From NCBI GenBank assembly GCA_014163555.1, contig JACJGO010000004.1, forward strand, positions 248,001 through 312,000: a DNA stretch of 64,000 nucleotides. Reading direction: 5' to 3'. The notes under the pieces are model-generated. The model was given only the letters and a program-made list of their open reading frames with translations, did not search any database and had not been told where the DNA came from. Shown here in pieces: positions 7,960 through 17,154 of this stretch (position 1 is its first letter; each line of letters begins with the position of its first letter). This DNA comes from Flavisolibacter longurius (lineage in GTDB: Bacteria > Bacteroidota > Bacteroidia > Chitinophagales > Chitinophagaceae). The translations under genes were made by a program, and so were the position numbers.

Positions 7960-8871
7960 TCACTCTTTCGCCCATCGCAGCCACCACGACAAACGGTTCA
8001 GGCGGATGGAGGCATATCGCTCTTCTTTTGCACCAAAAGAGCTGTAAAAAAATGCAAGGTTCCGGAGATCACTGCCTTCGAAATCAAGCAGTAAGTTTTG
8101 CCCGGCATGATCGCGGATAAAAGCGTCAATCAGCGCATGCGATGCTCCCAATGTGCGGCCATTGGGATGATTGCCCACCAGAATATAATAGGCTCGGTTG
8201 TGTGAAAAAAGAAAAACGGCTGATGCCAACAAATCGCCACCGGCAGAAACGATCCCATAGGTTTTGGCCATCCCTTGCTCGAATAAGTCCTGATGCAAAA
8301 CCTTAAAAGCAGCAATGTCCTTGTCCGGTACAGGCAAAGCCTGAAAATTCATTAACGCAATAATATCGTCCAAAGCAACGCCGGTAACCGCTTTGCCGCC
8401 ATATTGGTTGCTCTTCCGGATGTTTCGCCGGATGTTTTCGCGGTAAGCTTTGTGAATGTTTTCGTAAGAACCGTGCAGCGGCAATACATAGTTCAGCCGC
8501 TGCTGCAATTCATAACCAGGAAGGGCAAACAGGTTTTGATGATTCAGGGAAAATTCCCAGAACCGGAATTTTTCCGGTATGGCAGCCAGAAAAGAATTGA
8601 CGATCTCTGGCGTCAGGCTTTTTCCAAACACGCCCAACTGCGCCGTTAAAAAAGGAAGGTAGAGGTAATGTATCCCCCATTTTTTCCGCCAGGGAAGCGG
8701 CATCACATATTCATAATCATTCCATACAAGTGCATCCCAGTTGTCGGCCATCTTATCGAGATAGAAGCTGAATCCATAGATCAATCCGTTATCGGCATTG
8801 CTGATGCACTGGTTCCATGCTTCTGTATCCAGTGCATCTCGTTGCAGGTAGCGTATGGTTCCTGTTGCCAT
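7960..8871 (-). CDS. FemAB/GNAT-fold acyltransferase-like protein
   Basis: 303 residues, cytoplasmic, with no signal peptide. The arrangement is that of the FemAB-like or BioF2-like branch of the GNAT fold: an N-terminal half with a WNDYEYVMPLPWRKKWG-type stretch, a basic helix (YRENIRRNIRKSNQYGG near 140-156), and a C-terminal half with LFSHNRAYYILVGNHPNGR, GASHALIDAFI and the closing LDFEGSDLRNLAFFYSSFGA. Proteins of this class transfer amino acids or acyl groups from activated donors to lipids, peptides or cell-wall precursors; the substrate here is unknown. It follows the M1 metallopeptidase on the minus strand after 2 bases, so co-transcription is likely. Confidence 0.82.
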   Translation of the reverse strand: MATGTIRYLQRDALDTEAWNQCISNADNGLIYGFSFYLDKMADNWDALVWNDYEYVMPLPWRKKWGIHYLYLPFLTAQLGVFGKSLTPEIVNSFLAAIPEKFRFWEFSLNHQNLFALPGYELQQRLNYVLPLHGSYENIHKAYRENIRRNIRKSNQYGGKAVTGVALDDIIALMNFQALPVPDKDIAAFKVLHQDLFEQGMAKTYGIVSAGGDLLASAVFLFSHNRAYYILVGNHPNGRTLGASHALIDAFIRDHAGQNLLLDFEGSDLRNLAFFYSSFGAKEERYASIRLNRLSWWLRWAKE

Positions 8872-8873
8872 GG

Positions 8874-11711
8874 TTAAAACTCCAGTTCGCGGTTGATCTT
8901 CCGAAGGCGGTTGTTATACAAGTTTACGCTGAACGAAATGGTTTTCAAAAAACGGTTGTCCGTCAGCGTGGATTTAAAATAATCCCGGTACACCCTGCTG
9001 TAAAGAATGGGTATATACACATTCACTGTTTCCTGCAGGAAGGAAAGCTGCAGTCCGGCGTCAAACAGAAAGCGATCAGCATTTTCGGTGCGGTCCCAGG
9101 CTTCGGCATAGGTGCCCACATCGGCAAACACACGGAGCGGAATTTTAACCGGCAAAAGAGAAAGCGGATTTACCTTATCAGGTACAGTCGTAACAAGATT
9201 TATAGTAGTCAACCAGTTGTCGGTTTTGCCAATCTTTTGCGCCAGCATGTCGGTTCTAACTTTGAAGGCACCATCGCGGATCATAATTTGCTGACTGGGC
9301 AAGCCATCAAAGCGGTTGCGGCCGATAAAATAATCGCTGTAGGTGTAGTCTTCATAACCTCTAGGACCGGTTAAATTCAGGTGGTAGCGATCCGTAGCAA
9401 ACTGCCGGCTCACCGTTTTGGTACCGAGATAACTGAATTTTCCTGCGAAAACACGTACTGCAAGGCCGCCGCCTTTTGCATAATTGAAAAAATAATTTCC
9501 GGTAAATGTGGTGCGAATAAAGTCCTGCGCCTGTTCAACCTGGAGCGTCGCATCATAGGGATAGAGAGCACGGTCATTGCGCAACATGGCCTGAAACTGG
9601 TTCAGGTAGCGGTTTGTTTTCTGCGTTGTATAGTTGTATTGAATAACCGTATCGGTGGGGGAGAGAATGCTGTCAACTGTGATACGCAGGTTTTGTTCGC
9701 CCAGCAAAAATGTTTTCCATTGTAGGTATTTTGTAACAGTACTTGCCGGAATTTTTTCTTTGAACGTAAACCGAAAGCCCGGAACCAGTTTTACTAAACG
9801 CATTCGAAAGGTTTCGCTTTCTGTAGCGTTGAATTCATCCATATGAAACGATGCCGCATTCAGAAAAACATCTGTTTTACGGATAGCGCCATTCGACGGA
9901 AAAGACAGGTTGATTTTACCGACCCCGGTAAATGTTTTGCTGCCTGTTGCATACAAGGGGACGGCCAGAAAATTCAGTCTTGCTCCTGGTGATCCGTAAT
10001 TGGTGAACAAGCCACCAAGCATGAGCTGATCATATACATTGTAGCCAATAGCAGGTGAGAGGACAAACACATTTTTGGTAGGAGCTTTCAGGTATTGGTT
10101 GATGGCGCCTTTTTTAAAGGGATGAAGAACTGCAGTGCCCTTCAAGCCGTTTCCGGGTAAAAGCCCTTTTTTATCTAATTGCGCTAATGTTTCTTCTGCA
10201 GACGCTCCCAGGGCATCAGTAACCATTGCCTTAAAATCTTCGGGCTGGGGATGTTTAAATTTCCATTCTTCGTAATAGCGGCGCATCATGGCATCAAACG
10301 CTTCTCTGCCCATTTGTTGTTCCAGTGCATGCAACCATTCCGCCGTTTTATGATAAGCGGACAGGAAGTAATTGATGCTGCTGAATTCATCGGAAGGCGT
10401 GGCAATAGGCTGGTCGGTTTTGTTGAATGCTTTGCGTTGAAACAAAACTTCAGCAGCCCTTGACTGTGACCCCCACTTTTCGGTCATGTACCGGTTCTCA
10501 TAATACGTGTTCAAGCCTTCATCCAGCCAGGGATGCTGTCGCTCATTGGTAGCCAGGATGCCGTAAAACCAGTTGTGGCCAAGTTCATGTGCAATGACAC
10601 CATCCAGCGATTCTGCCGATTCCGGAGGTGCAATGACGGTGATGGTAGGATATTCCATACCCCCGTCCATACTTTCGGGACCCTGCACCACGGTTGCCAC
10701 ATCATAAGGATACTCCCCCAACGCAGCCGAATAAAATCGCAAGGCCTCTTTCGCATACCGGACGCTCTGGCTCCACAAATCTTTTTGTGAAGGCGTGTAA
10801 AACGAAGAAACCGTGATGATGCGGCCGGAAGTTAATTGCAGCGTGTCGCTTTTTGCGATAAAATCGCTGTTGGCAAAAAGGGCAAAATCATGGATGTTCT
10901 CCTGTTTGTAGTGAAGTGTCTTTGTTTCCTTCGCTGCAGGAGGGACAGGTGGTTGTGTTTTCGTTTTTATGGAGCGGGTCTTTTGGGTTGTGCGGGGTGG
11001 CTTTGGTGTTTCCGGCAACGAATAGTTTTCACGGGTCTTCAGCCATGCTATTTCTTCTTCATTTTGCAGCACCCCTGTTGCGGTTACCACATAGATTTTC
11101 GGAACGGTAATACGAACATCAAATGAACCAAACTCGCTGTAAAATTCGCCCTGGTCGAGGTAGGGCATGGGGTGCCAGCCTTTGCGGTCGTACACCGCCG
11201 GCTTGGGATACCAGTGCGTTAGTTGAAAGCTTTGACCGTCATAACCGCCGCGGGAAAAATTGTATGGCAGTTTTACATGAAACGGTGTAGTAAGGGTAAC
11301 TTTCTGCTTTGGTGGCAGGGGCTGTGGCAACACAACTTTGATGATATCAATGTGCTCGGGATGGTCTTCGGTTTGCGCCGTGACGCCAGCGACTTTGAAA
11401 TCAAGACGATTGATGTAGCCGCGCTGCTCTTTGTCTGAAAAATAAAAACGGGTGTCGCCATTGCGAAGCTGTTGCTCACTGAAAGCCGTTTTGTCGTTTT
11501 TATAAGCATTGGGCCAAAGGTGAAACCAGATAAAACGCAGCGTGTCGGGGCTGTTATTGGTGTACGCGATTTGCGCAAAGCCATCCAGGGTTTTTTCCTT
11601 ATCGTTGAGCGAAACATCGATGGTATAAGCAACGTGTTGCTGCCAGTACGTTTGGGCAGAAGCGCTTATGAGCAGGATATTGGTTAAAACGAAAAGAAGG
11701 CAATTTTTCAC
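8874..11711 (-). CDS. M1 family metallopeptidase with C-terminal beta-barrel-like region
   Basis: 945 residues from a GTG at 11711, chosen because a signal peptide follows at once (KNCLLFVLTNILLISASA). The frame remains open upstream to 11855, but that stretch runs through a dispersed repeat and is unlikely to be translated. The gluzincin site is intact: HELGH (His375, Glu376, His379) with the third ligand Glu398 in WLDEGLNTYY, plus the exopeptidase-type GGMEYP just before. Residues ~540-945 are not part of a normal M1 enzyme. They are beta-rich, with alternating polar and hydrophobic strands, and end SFSVNLYNNRLRKINRELEF with a terminal Phe, like an outer-membrane barrel. Predicted role: aminopeptidase displayed at the outer membrane. 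Closely related to the shorter gene at 12017. Confidence 0.88.
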   Translation of the reverse strand: MKNCLLFVLTNILLISASAQTYWQQHVAYTIDVSLNDKEKTLDGFAQIAYTNNSPDTLRFIWFHLWPNAYKNDKTAFSEQQLRNGDTRFYFSDKEQRGYINRLDFKVAGVTAQTEDHPEHIDIIKVVLPQPLPPKQKVTLTTPFHVKLPYNFSRGGYDGQSFQLTHWYPKPAVYDRKGWHPMPYLDQGEFYSEFGSFDVRITVPKIYVVTATGVLQNEEEIAWLKTRENYSLPETPKPPRTTQKTRSIKTKTQPPVPPAAKETKTLHYKQENIHDFALFANSDFIAKSDTLQLTSGRIITVSSFYTPSQKDLWSQSVRYAKEALRFYSAALGEYPYDVATVVQGPESMDGGMEYPTITVIAPPESAESLDGVIAHELGHNWFYGILATNERQHPWLDEGLNTYYENRYMTEKWGSQSRAAEVLFQRKAFNKTDQPIATPSDEFSSINYFLSAYHKTAEWLHALEQQMGREAFDAMMRRYYEEWKFKHPQPEDFKAMVTDALGASAEETLAQLDKKGLLPGNGLKGTAVLHPFKKGAINQYLKAPTKNVFVLSPAIGYNVYDQLMLGGLFTNYGSPGARLNFLAVPLYATGSKTFTGVGKINLSFPSNGAIRKTDVFLNAASFHMDEFNATESETFRMRLVKLVPGFRFTFKEKIPASTVTKYLQWKTFLLGEQNLRITVDSILSPTDTVIQYNYTTQKTNRYLNQFQAMLRNDRALYPYDATLQVEQAQDFIRTTFTGNYFFNYAKGGGLAVRVFAGKFSYLGTKTVSRQFATDRYHLNLTGPRGYEDYTYSDYFIGRNRFDGLPSQQIMIRDGAFKVRTDMLAQKIGKTDNWLTTINLVTTVPDKVNPLSLLPVKIPLRVFADVGTYAEAWDRTENADRFLFDAGLQLSFLQETVNVYIPILYSRVYRDYFKSTLTDNRFLKTISFSVNLYNNRLRKINRELEF

Positions 11712-11820
11712 GGGTACAAAATAAGTAAAATCCCCCTGTCCCCCTAAAGGGGTGACATAGGTTGATCTGTTTCTACACATTTCGTCTTTTCTGACAGCAT
11801 AGTGTTTTGTTGTTTTGCTG

Positions 11821-11865
11821 AATAGAATTGCCAGCCGTACAAGTGTGCGACGCAACAGAAGATGC
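11821..11865 (+). repeat. 45-bp dispersed repeat, copy 2
   Basis: Matches 7851-7895 at 41 of 45 positions, same orientation, sharing ACAAGTGTGCGACGCAACAG. It sits upstream of the long M1 peptidase gene, where the open frame of that gene runs into it. This is the main reason to place the true start further in, at 11711. Confidence 0.88.
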
Positions 11866-11895
11866 TAGTGGTACTTCAGCTAAGTACATAAAAGA

Positions 11896-11924
11896 AGAAT
11901 GCCTGTTTTATGAACAGGCATTCT
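11896..11924 (-). terminator. Terminator after the 522-residue M1 peptidase gene
   Basis: Perfect 12-bp stem AGAATGCCTGTT / AACAGGCATTCT with a 5-base loop. Read on the minus strand it is followed by a T-rich run (TCTTTTATG). It lies about 90 bases beyond the stop of the minus-strand gene at 12017. Confidence 0.75.
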
Positions 11925-12016
11925 TTATTAAGAGAAACGTATTGTTTGATTAAAGACTGAAAAATAAAGGATCTGATAAACCGAAGTCTCCTCTCCAGGG
12001 GGACAGGGGGTGTGAA

Positions 12017-13585
12017 TTACAACTGTCCCTGCTTATTTAAAAGGTCAAAATACGGCGTCAGGTCTTTGCCCAGTTCTTTTTCCAGCACCGCTTTAAAATC
12101 TTCCGGGTAGGGATGCTTAAACTTCCACTGGTTGAAATAAGCCTGCATGGCTTTGTCAAGAGCCTCGCGGCCAAACTCGATCTCGAAATAATACATCCAG
12201 ACGGCGGTTTTCAGGTAGGTAACAATGCCGTATTCTTCCTTGTTGGCAAAGTCGGCTGCCGGTGTTTCAATCGGCGTTTTCATTGGGATCTGGTTCATGG
12301 CGTTGTAAAGAATTGATTGAAACTCGCCCACGGGTTTCTTCTTTACTTCTGCCGGGATCTGGTTGCCGAAAATGCTGTTTGCCTTCCAGCGCTCCGCTTC
12401 GTAGCGAAACTGGTAATAGGTATTCAGGCCTTCGTCGAGCCAGGCATGAGCCCGCTCATTGGTGGCCAAAATACCGTACATCCAATTGTGTCCCACTTCG
12501 TGTGCTATAACGGCATCCAGCGAGGGCTCATCTGCATCCGGAGAAGTGATCAGGGTGATCATCGGGTATTCCATTCCGCCCGACATATCGTTCTTGGGAC
12601 CTTCCACCGCTTGTACTACCGGGTAGGGATATTCGCCAATGTACTGCGAATATTTCCGGGTGCTTTCTTTTACATAGCTGGCGCTGTTCGCCCAGTGTTG
12701 GTTTCCATCCGGATGATGGAATGTAAAAACATCTACAGTTTGCGAAGGCAGTTGAAGCGTGTCGTAACGAACGACAAAGTTTTTATCGGCAAACCAGGCA
12801 AAATCATGCACATTATCCGCTGTATAGCGCAGGGTTTTTGAGGCACCGGTTGCTTTGTAGGCCACTTTGTTTGTTCTGGATTTGGCGGCAACATTCGCTT
12901 TGCCAATAGCTTTGTACTGTGACAGTTCCGCCTCGTTGTGCAGCGTACCGGTGGCCCCAACAATATAATTCGACGGCGTGGTGATGTTCACGGCAAAACT
13001 TCCAAATTCGCTGTAAAACTCGCCCTGGTCGAGGTAGGGCATAGGATGCCAGCCTTTACGGTCGTACACCGCTGGCTTGGGATACCACTGCGTAACAATA
13101 TAAGATTGCCCGTTGTGGCCCGAGCGGGAATTGTAGGTCGCCAGCTTTGTGTAAAACGGTGTGGTCAAGGTAATCTTTTTGCCGGGCTCCAGCGGTTGCG
13201 GTAAGAGCACTTTGATCACATCAATATATTCGGGATGCGATTCGGTTTGCAGGCGTTGGCCATTGGCAGTAAAATTCAGGCTATCCATGTAGCCTTTATC
13301 AGTGATAGCCGCCAGGCGCTTGGCGCCGTCTTTATCTTTTATCACCTGTTTGGCAAACGCGGTGCTGTCGTTTTTATAGGCATTGGGCCAAAGGTGAAAC
13401 CAGATAAAAGTGAGGGCATCCGGGCTGTTGTTGGTATAGTCAAGCGTAAGTGTTCCTTTCAGGCCATGTAGCTTATCGTTCAGTGACACATCAATTTTAT
13501 AATCCACCCTTTGCTGCCAGTAGTCCTGTGCATGCGCAAAGAACAACAGGCTGTTCGCCATCAAAAGAAGAAAAAGTTTTTTCAT
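12017..13585 (-). CDS. M1 family metallopeptidase (soluble, secreted)
   Basis: 522 residues with a signal peptide (MKKLFLLLMANSLLFFAHAQ). The catalytic residues are complete: GGMEYP near 337, HEVGH (His362, Glu363, His366) and Glu385 in WLDEGLNTYY. It ends soon after the helical domain. The first ~500 residues align along their length with the neighbouring 945-residue protein (shared YTNNSPD, FIWFHLWPNAYKND, YPKPAVYDRKGWHPMPYLDQGEFYSEFGSF). The two are therefore tandem paralogues, and this copy lacks the beta-barrel-like C-terminus. Predicted periplasmic or surface-released aminopeptidase. It has its own terminator and is probably transcribed separately from the gene downstream. Confidence 0.93.
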   Translation of the reverse strand: MKKLFLLLMANSLLFFAHAQDYWQQRVDYKIDVSLNDKLHGLKGTLTLDYTNNSPDALTFIWFHLWPNAYKNDSTAFAKQVIKDKDGAKRLAAITDKGYMDSLNFTANGQRLQTESHPEYIDVIKVLLPQPLEPGKKITLTTPFYTKLATYNSRSGHNGQSYIVTQWYPKPAVYDRKGWHPMPYLDQGEFYSEFGSFAVNITTPSNYIVGATGTLHNEAELSQYKAIGKANVAAKSRTNKVAYKATGASKTLRYTADNVHDFAWFADKNFVVRYDTLQLPSQTVDVFTFHHPDGNQHWANSASYVKESTRKYSQYIGEYPYPVVQAVEGPKNDMSGGMEYPMITLITSPDADEPSLDAVIAHEVGHNWMYGILATNERAHAWLDEGLNTYYQFRYEAERWKANSIFGNQIPAEVKKKPVGEFQSILYNAMNQIPMKTPIETPAADFANKEEYGIVTYLKTAVWMYYFEIEFGREALDKAMQAYFNQWKFKHPYPEDFKAVLEKELGKDLTPYFDLLNKQGQL

Positions 13586-13746
13586 GTAGAGCGTTTAAGA
13601 ATAGAGGGTAAAATAATAAAAACCATTGTGTTGGCGTAAGATAGTGTGTAGGTTTAACGCCATTCTCACAGAATTTAAAAGCTGTGGTGACAGTACGGAA
13701 AGAAATCGAGACCCTGTCCAATCAATCTTCCTTTGCAGCGATATAA

Positions 13747-13774
13747 AAAAAGGCCGGTAATCACCCGCCTTTTT
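13747..13774 (-). terminator. Terminator after the esterase gene
   Basis: Stem AAAAAGGC / GCCTTTTT with a short GC-rich inner extension. Read on the minus strand it lies about 20 bases past the stop of the gene at 13794 and ends in a T run. Confidence 0.7.
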
Positions 13775-13793
13775 ATTTTGTTCTCACTATTGT

Positions 13794-14930
13794 TTACCGG
13801 AAGCCTTCCATCAGCCAGGCATAAAATCCCGGGAATTCCTCTCGCCAGGTTTCTTCACTGTGTTTGCCTTCTTCGCCGATGCTGGTTTTCGTATCCAGTT
13901 TCGATTTTTGTTTCAGGATTTCTGCATGTGCCAGCAGATCCGGTACCATGCTTTCGCTTTCCTGCTGACCCGCATAAAAATACATGCGGCCTTTTGCTTT
14001 TGCGGCCTTTTGTGCGGCGTATTCTTTCATCTGCGGGTTCACCCAGAAAGCCGGAGAAAACACACCGGCTGCACCAAACCGGTTCGGATATTTTAACAAG
14101 GCATAGTAAGAAATCAATCCACCCATCGAACTGCCGGCAATGGCGGTAAACCGTGCACTTTTTTTTGTGCGGTAATGATTGTTGATATATGGGATCAGGG
14201 TTTGTACAAGGAAATCCACATACGCATCGCCTTCTCCTTTTCCAAATTGATCGGTATCAAAAGGCGCATATTCATTGATGCGTTTTTCACCGGCATGATC
14301 CACTGCCACCACGATCATTTCACCCACTTGTTTTTCCAGCGTATCCAGTGCTTCGTCAATTCCCCATTCGCCAAAACCGGATGTGGCATTGTCGAATAGA
14401 TTTTGCCCGTCGTGCATGTAGAGTACCGGGTAATTTTTCTTTGTAGTGGTGTAAGATTGAGGAAGATAGATCCAAATTCGCCGGTTGCGGTTCAGTTGCG
14501 GCATATAAAACGCCGAATCCAGGATATGAACATTTTTTGATGCGGTGGTTTCTTTTGCTTTTTTCGGAAAATGGCTCGCCCAGTGATCGATTTCAACCAG
14601 CACGGTGGTGTCTTTTTCTATGCTGATCATCCGGTTCTCGGTGGGAGCGCCACCCATACCTGTTTCCACGCCATCCCAATTGCCAAGGGTAAATTTATAT
14701 TCAAACATACCCTTTGGTAAGTCAAGAGTAATGCCGCTTTTTTCATTGTGCACAACGCCTGCATGTCTTTTGTCACCGGGGTTCCAGCGGTTGAACGATC
14801 CGGCTACATAAACCGTATCGAAAGGCTTGTGGTAAGAGGGGAGTCGTTTAAAAACAAAATGCACATGGTGTTGTGCATTTGTCAGTATGGTGAACAGTAA
14901 AACGAGGAGGGCTAAGCAGCCTTTTTTCAT
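13794..14930 (-). CDS. Secreted esterase with N-terminal CBM48-like domain (Esterase D/Fes-type fold)
   Basis: 378 residues, signal peptide MKKGCLALLVLLFTILTNAQ. Residues ~22-115 form a glycogen-binding/CBM48-like domain (VYVAGSFNRWNPGD, GMFEYKFTLGNWD). Residues ~135-378 are an alpha/beta-hydrolase of the putative-esterase family: IYLPQSY, YPVLYMHDGQNLFD, nucleophile Ser268 in GSSMGG, and His357 in EEGKHSEETW. Similar proteins hydrolyse siderophore, acyl-sugar or feruloyl esters; the substrate is not evident here. dapA lies 5 bases upstream on the same strand, so the two are probably co-transcribed although functionally unrelated. Confidence 0.9.
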   Translation of the reverse strand: MKKGCLALLVLLFTILTNAQHHVHFVFKRLPSYHKPFDTVYVAGSFNRWNPGDKRHAGVVHNEKSGITLDLPKGMFEYKFTLGNWDGVETGMGGAPTENRMISIEKDTTVLVEIDHWASHFPKKAKETTASKNVHILDSAFYMPQLNRNRRIWIYLPQSYTTTKKNYPVLYMHDGQNLFDNATSGFGEWGIDEALDTLEKQVGEMIVVAVDHAGEKRINEYAPFDTDQFGKGEGDAYVDFLVQTLIPYINNHYRTKKSARFTAIAGSSMGGLISYYALLKYPNRFGAAGVFSPAFWVNPQMKEYAAQKAAKAKGRMYFYAGQQESESMVPDLLAHAEILKQKSKLDTKTSIGEEGKHSEETWREEFPGFYAWLMEGFR

Positions 14931-14935
14931 GCGTT

Positions 14936-15820
14936 TTATTTCAGAGTTTGCAAATAGGCTTTCACCTGTTCGTGAATGGGAGCGCTCAGTGGCACCACCG
15001 GCAACCGCAGGTGATTTTGAATAATTCCCAATTCGCTTAAAACAGCTTTTACACCAGCCGGATTGTTTTCTGCAAACAGGAGATCAAAGCCCTGGAGCAA
15101 ACGGTTGTTGTAGCTGCGGGCTGTAACAAAATCATTGTTCAGCGCTGCCTGCACAAGACGTGAAAAATCTTTCGGGAAACAGTTAGCGGCCACGCTGATC
15201 ACGCCATCCATACCGCAGGCAATTTGCGCCAGGGCCAGGTTGTCATCGCCGCTTACCACCATAAATTCCTGTGGCTTGTCGCGAAGAATTTGCATGCACT
15301 GCGCCATGTTGCCGCTGGCTTCCTTTGTACCCGCAATGTTGCTAACTTCATTGGCCAGTCGAATGGTGGTTGCAGCTGAAATATTGCTGCCGGTGCGACC
15401 AGGTACATTGTACAGCAAAATGGGTTTTGTGGTAACCGAAGCCAGTGCTTTGTAATGCTGGAAAATGCCTTCCTGCGACGGTTTGTTGTAATACGGACTG
15501 GCCGAAAGAATGGCCACCGCTTTTTCAACCGGGAAGGTTTCAATGTCTTTAATGAGCGATTGCGTATTATTACCGCCAATGCCAATTACAACCGGAACTC
15601 TGGCGGCAACAGCAGAAAAGGTGGCTTGGATAACATCGAGCTTTTCTTCCCGGCTCAGGGTTGGTGTTTCGCCTGTAGTGCCCAAGGTGACCACGTACTG
15701 AACACCACCGTCAATCACAAAATTGATCAGGTTTTCAAGGGCTGTAAAGTCAATGCTGTTACCTTCTTTAAACGGGGTAACCAGTGCTACACCAGTTCCT
15801 CTTAAAATATCGCGAAGCAT
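14936..15820 (-). CDS. dapA: 4-hydroxy-tetrahydrodipicolinate synthase
   Basis: 294 residues, normal length for DapA. It condenses pyruvate with L-aspartate-4-semialdehyde, the first committed step of lysine and meso-diaminopimelate synthesis, in the cytoplasm. All expected residues are present: GTTGE with Thr48/Thr49, Tyr137 in LYNVPGRTG (general acid/base), Arg142, and the Schiff-base Lys166 in AGTKEAS. The overall GTG(V)ALVTPF opening and SGDDNLAL are typical. It lies between accA and the esterase gene on the minus strand. No lysine riboswitch is seen in the 96-base gap upstream. Confidence 0.97.
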   Translation of the reverse strand: MLRDILRGTGVALVTPFKEGNSIDFTALENLINFVIDGGVQYVVTLGTTGETPTLSREEKLDVIQATFSAVAARVPVVIGIGGNNTQSLIKDIETFPVEKAVAILSASPYYNKPSQEGIFQHYKALASVTTKPILLYNVPGRTGSNISAATTIRLANEVSNIAGTKEASGNMAQCMQILRDKPQEFMVVSGDDNLALAQIACGMDGVISVAANCFPKDFSRLVQAALNNDFVTARSYNNRLLQGFDLLFAENNPAGVKAVLSELGIIQNHLRLPVVPLSAPIHEQVKAYLQTLK

Positions 15821-15895
15821 AATTTGTTATCTGTTCCCGGGTGGGAGTCTGTTCTTTAATTTTTAATTATTGTTCCACTTGAAGGTGTCACGGCA

Positions 15896-15916
15896 GGACA
15901 TGCCAAGGGCATGTCC
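15896..15916 (-). terminator. Perfect hairpin directly after accA
   Basis: GGACATGCC-aag-GGCATGTCC, a 9-bp perfect stem with a 3-base loop, abutting the accA stop codon. There is no strong T run immediately behind it on the minus strand, so it may be a dispersed palindrome rather than a classical terminator. Confidence 0.5.
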
Positions 15917-16945
15917 TTATGGCTGGCTGCCCTCGGTGTTTTCCTCTTCCTGAATTGCTGGTTCAACGGTTCCCGCTGTTTCTTCCCAGAAACCCATTTT
16001 GCCGAATTTTTCAATGCGGCCGTTCACACGGTCTTCCGCAGGAATGGTCTTCAATTCAGCGAGAACTTTAAGCAGGTGTGCTTTCAGGATCTGCGCCGCC
16101 TCGTCATAATCCCAGTGGGCACCGCCGGCGGGTTCGGGAATAATATCATCCACCAGGCCAAAGCCTTTCATGTGGTCTCCGGTGAGGCGAAGCTGTTCGG
16201 CCGCCACTTCTTTTTTATCCCAACTGCGCCAGAGAATCGACGAGCAGCTTTCGGGAGAGATAACCGTGTACCAAGTGTTCTCCATCATGTACACCCGGTC
16301 GCCTACACCAATGCCCAGGGCACCACCCGAAGCGCCTTCACCAATGATCACACAGATTAAGGGCACCTTCAGGCGAATCATTTCATAAATGTTGCGGGCA
16401 ATGGCTTCGCCCTGGCCGCGTTCTTCGGCTTCCAGTCCCGGATACGCACCCGGGGTATCAATTAGCGTAACAATGGGCTTGTTGAATTTTTCGGCCAGCT
16501 TCATCAGGCGCAGGGCTTTGCGGTAGCCTTCGGGATTGGCCATACCAAAATTGCGCATCTGCCGCGTTTTGGTATTGATGCCTTTTTGTTGTCCAATGAA
16601 CATTACTGTTTGTCCGTCCAGCGAAGCAAAACCACCCACCATCGCCTTGTCGTCCTTTACATTGCGGTCGCCATGCAGCTCCACAAAATCGGTGGTCATT
16701 TTCTCAATATACTTCAGGGTATAAGGCCGGTCGGGATGACGACTCAATTGGACCTTCTGCCAGGAGGTTAAATTTTTTGTGAGTTCCCTGCGCCGCTCCA
16801 GAATCAGTTCTTCCAACTCCGTTATCTTGTCGGCGTAGTTGATCTTTTTAGCTTCCTGGGCATGTTTCAGCTTTTCTATTTCATCAATCAGGTCCTTGAT
16901 CGGTTTCTCAAAGTCCAGGAATTGACGGTTTGCGTTTGAAGGCAT
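15917..16945 (-). CDS. accA: Acetyl-CoA carboxylase carboxyltransferase subunit alpha
   Basis: 342 residues. The N-terminus has the usual [19 protein letters not shown] coiled region. It is followed by [27 protein letters not shown], the crotonase-fold core [22 protein letters not shown], and [21 protein letters not shown]. This is the alpha subunit of the carboxyltransferase, transferring CO2 from biotin to acetyl-CoA to give malonyl-CoA, the first step of fatty acid synthesis. As in many Bacteroidota, accD and the biotin carrier genes are not adjacent. The C-terminal ~20 residues ([15 protein letters not shown]) are acidic and variable. Confidence 0.97.
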   Translation of the reverse strand: MPSNANRQFLDFEKPIKDLIDEIEKLKHAQEAKKINYADKITELEELILERRRELTKNLTSWQKVQLSRHPDRPYTLKYIEKMTTDFVELHGDRNVKDDKAMVGGFASLDGQTVMFIGQQKGINTKTRQMRNFGMANPEGYRKALRLMKLAEKFNKPIVTLIDTPGAYPGLEAEERGQGEAIARNIYEMIRLKVPLICVIIGEGASGGALGIGVGDRVYMMENTWYTVISPESCSSILWRSWDKKEVAAEQLRLTGDHMKGFGLVDDIIPEPAGGAHWDYDEAAQILKAHLLKVLAELKTIPAEDRVNGRIEKFGKMGFWEETAGTVEPAIQEEENTEGSQP

Positions 16946-17154
16946 ATACGATTTTAAAAAGTGGCGGTAAATGTAAGCATCATTAAGAAAACAGGAGATG
17001 AGAATTTACCGGTGAAAGGCGGGCAGGCGCTGAATTCACGCAAGGGGATATACGGCGTTTTTTCATTTACCGGGATCGGGGCAGCACGATTTACACTTTT
17101 TTGTTGTGGGTATAGGCAGAATAACTTTGCTTCCAGCAAGGTAGTATTTACGAT

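Larger units (their letters stand above)
11732..12010. repeat. Inverted 14-bp pair flanking the gap between the two M1 peptidase genes
   Basis: CCCCCTGTCCCCCT at 11732-11745 is the exact reverse complement of 11997-12010. Between them lie copy 2 of the 45-bp repeat and a terminator hairpin. The gap of 305 bases (11712-12016) holds these elements and no gene. The pair may be the ends of a small non-autonomous element or two copies of a common intergenic word. Confidence 0.55.

Noticed and set aside
11712-11855. 48-residue N-terminal extension of the long M1 peptidase
   Set aside because: It runs through the 45-bp dispersed repeat and the CCCCCTGTCCCCCT word, has no signal-peptide character, and a proper signal peptide begins at 11711.
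14831-15916. Lysine riboswitch upstream of dapA
   Set aside because: The 96-base gap is far too short for a lysine aptamer and contains only a small palindrome.
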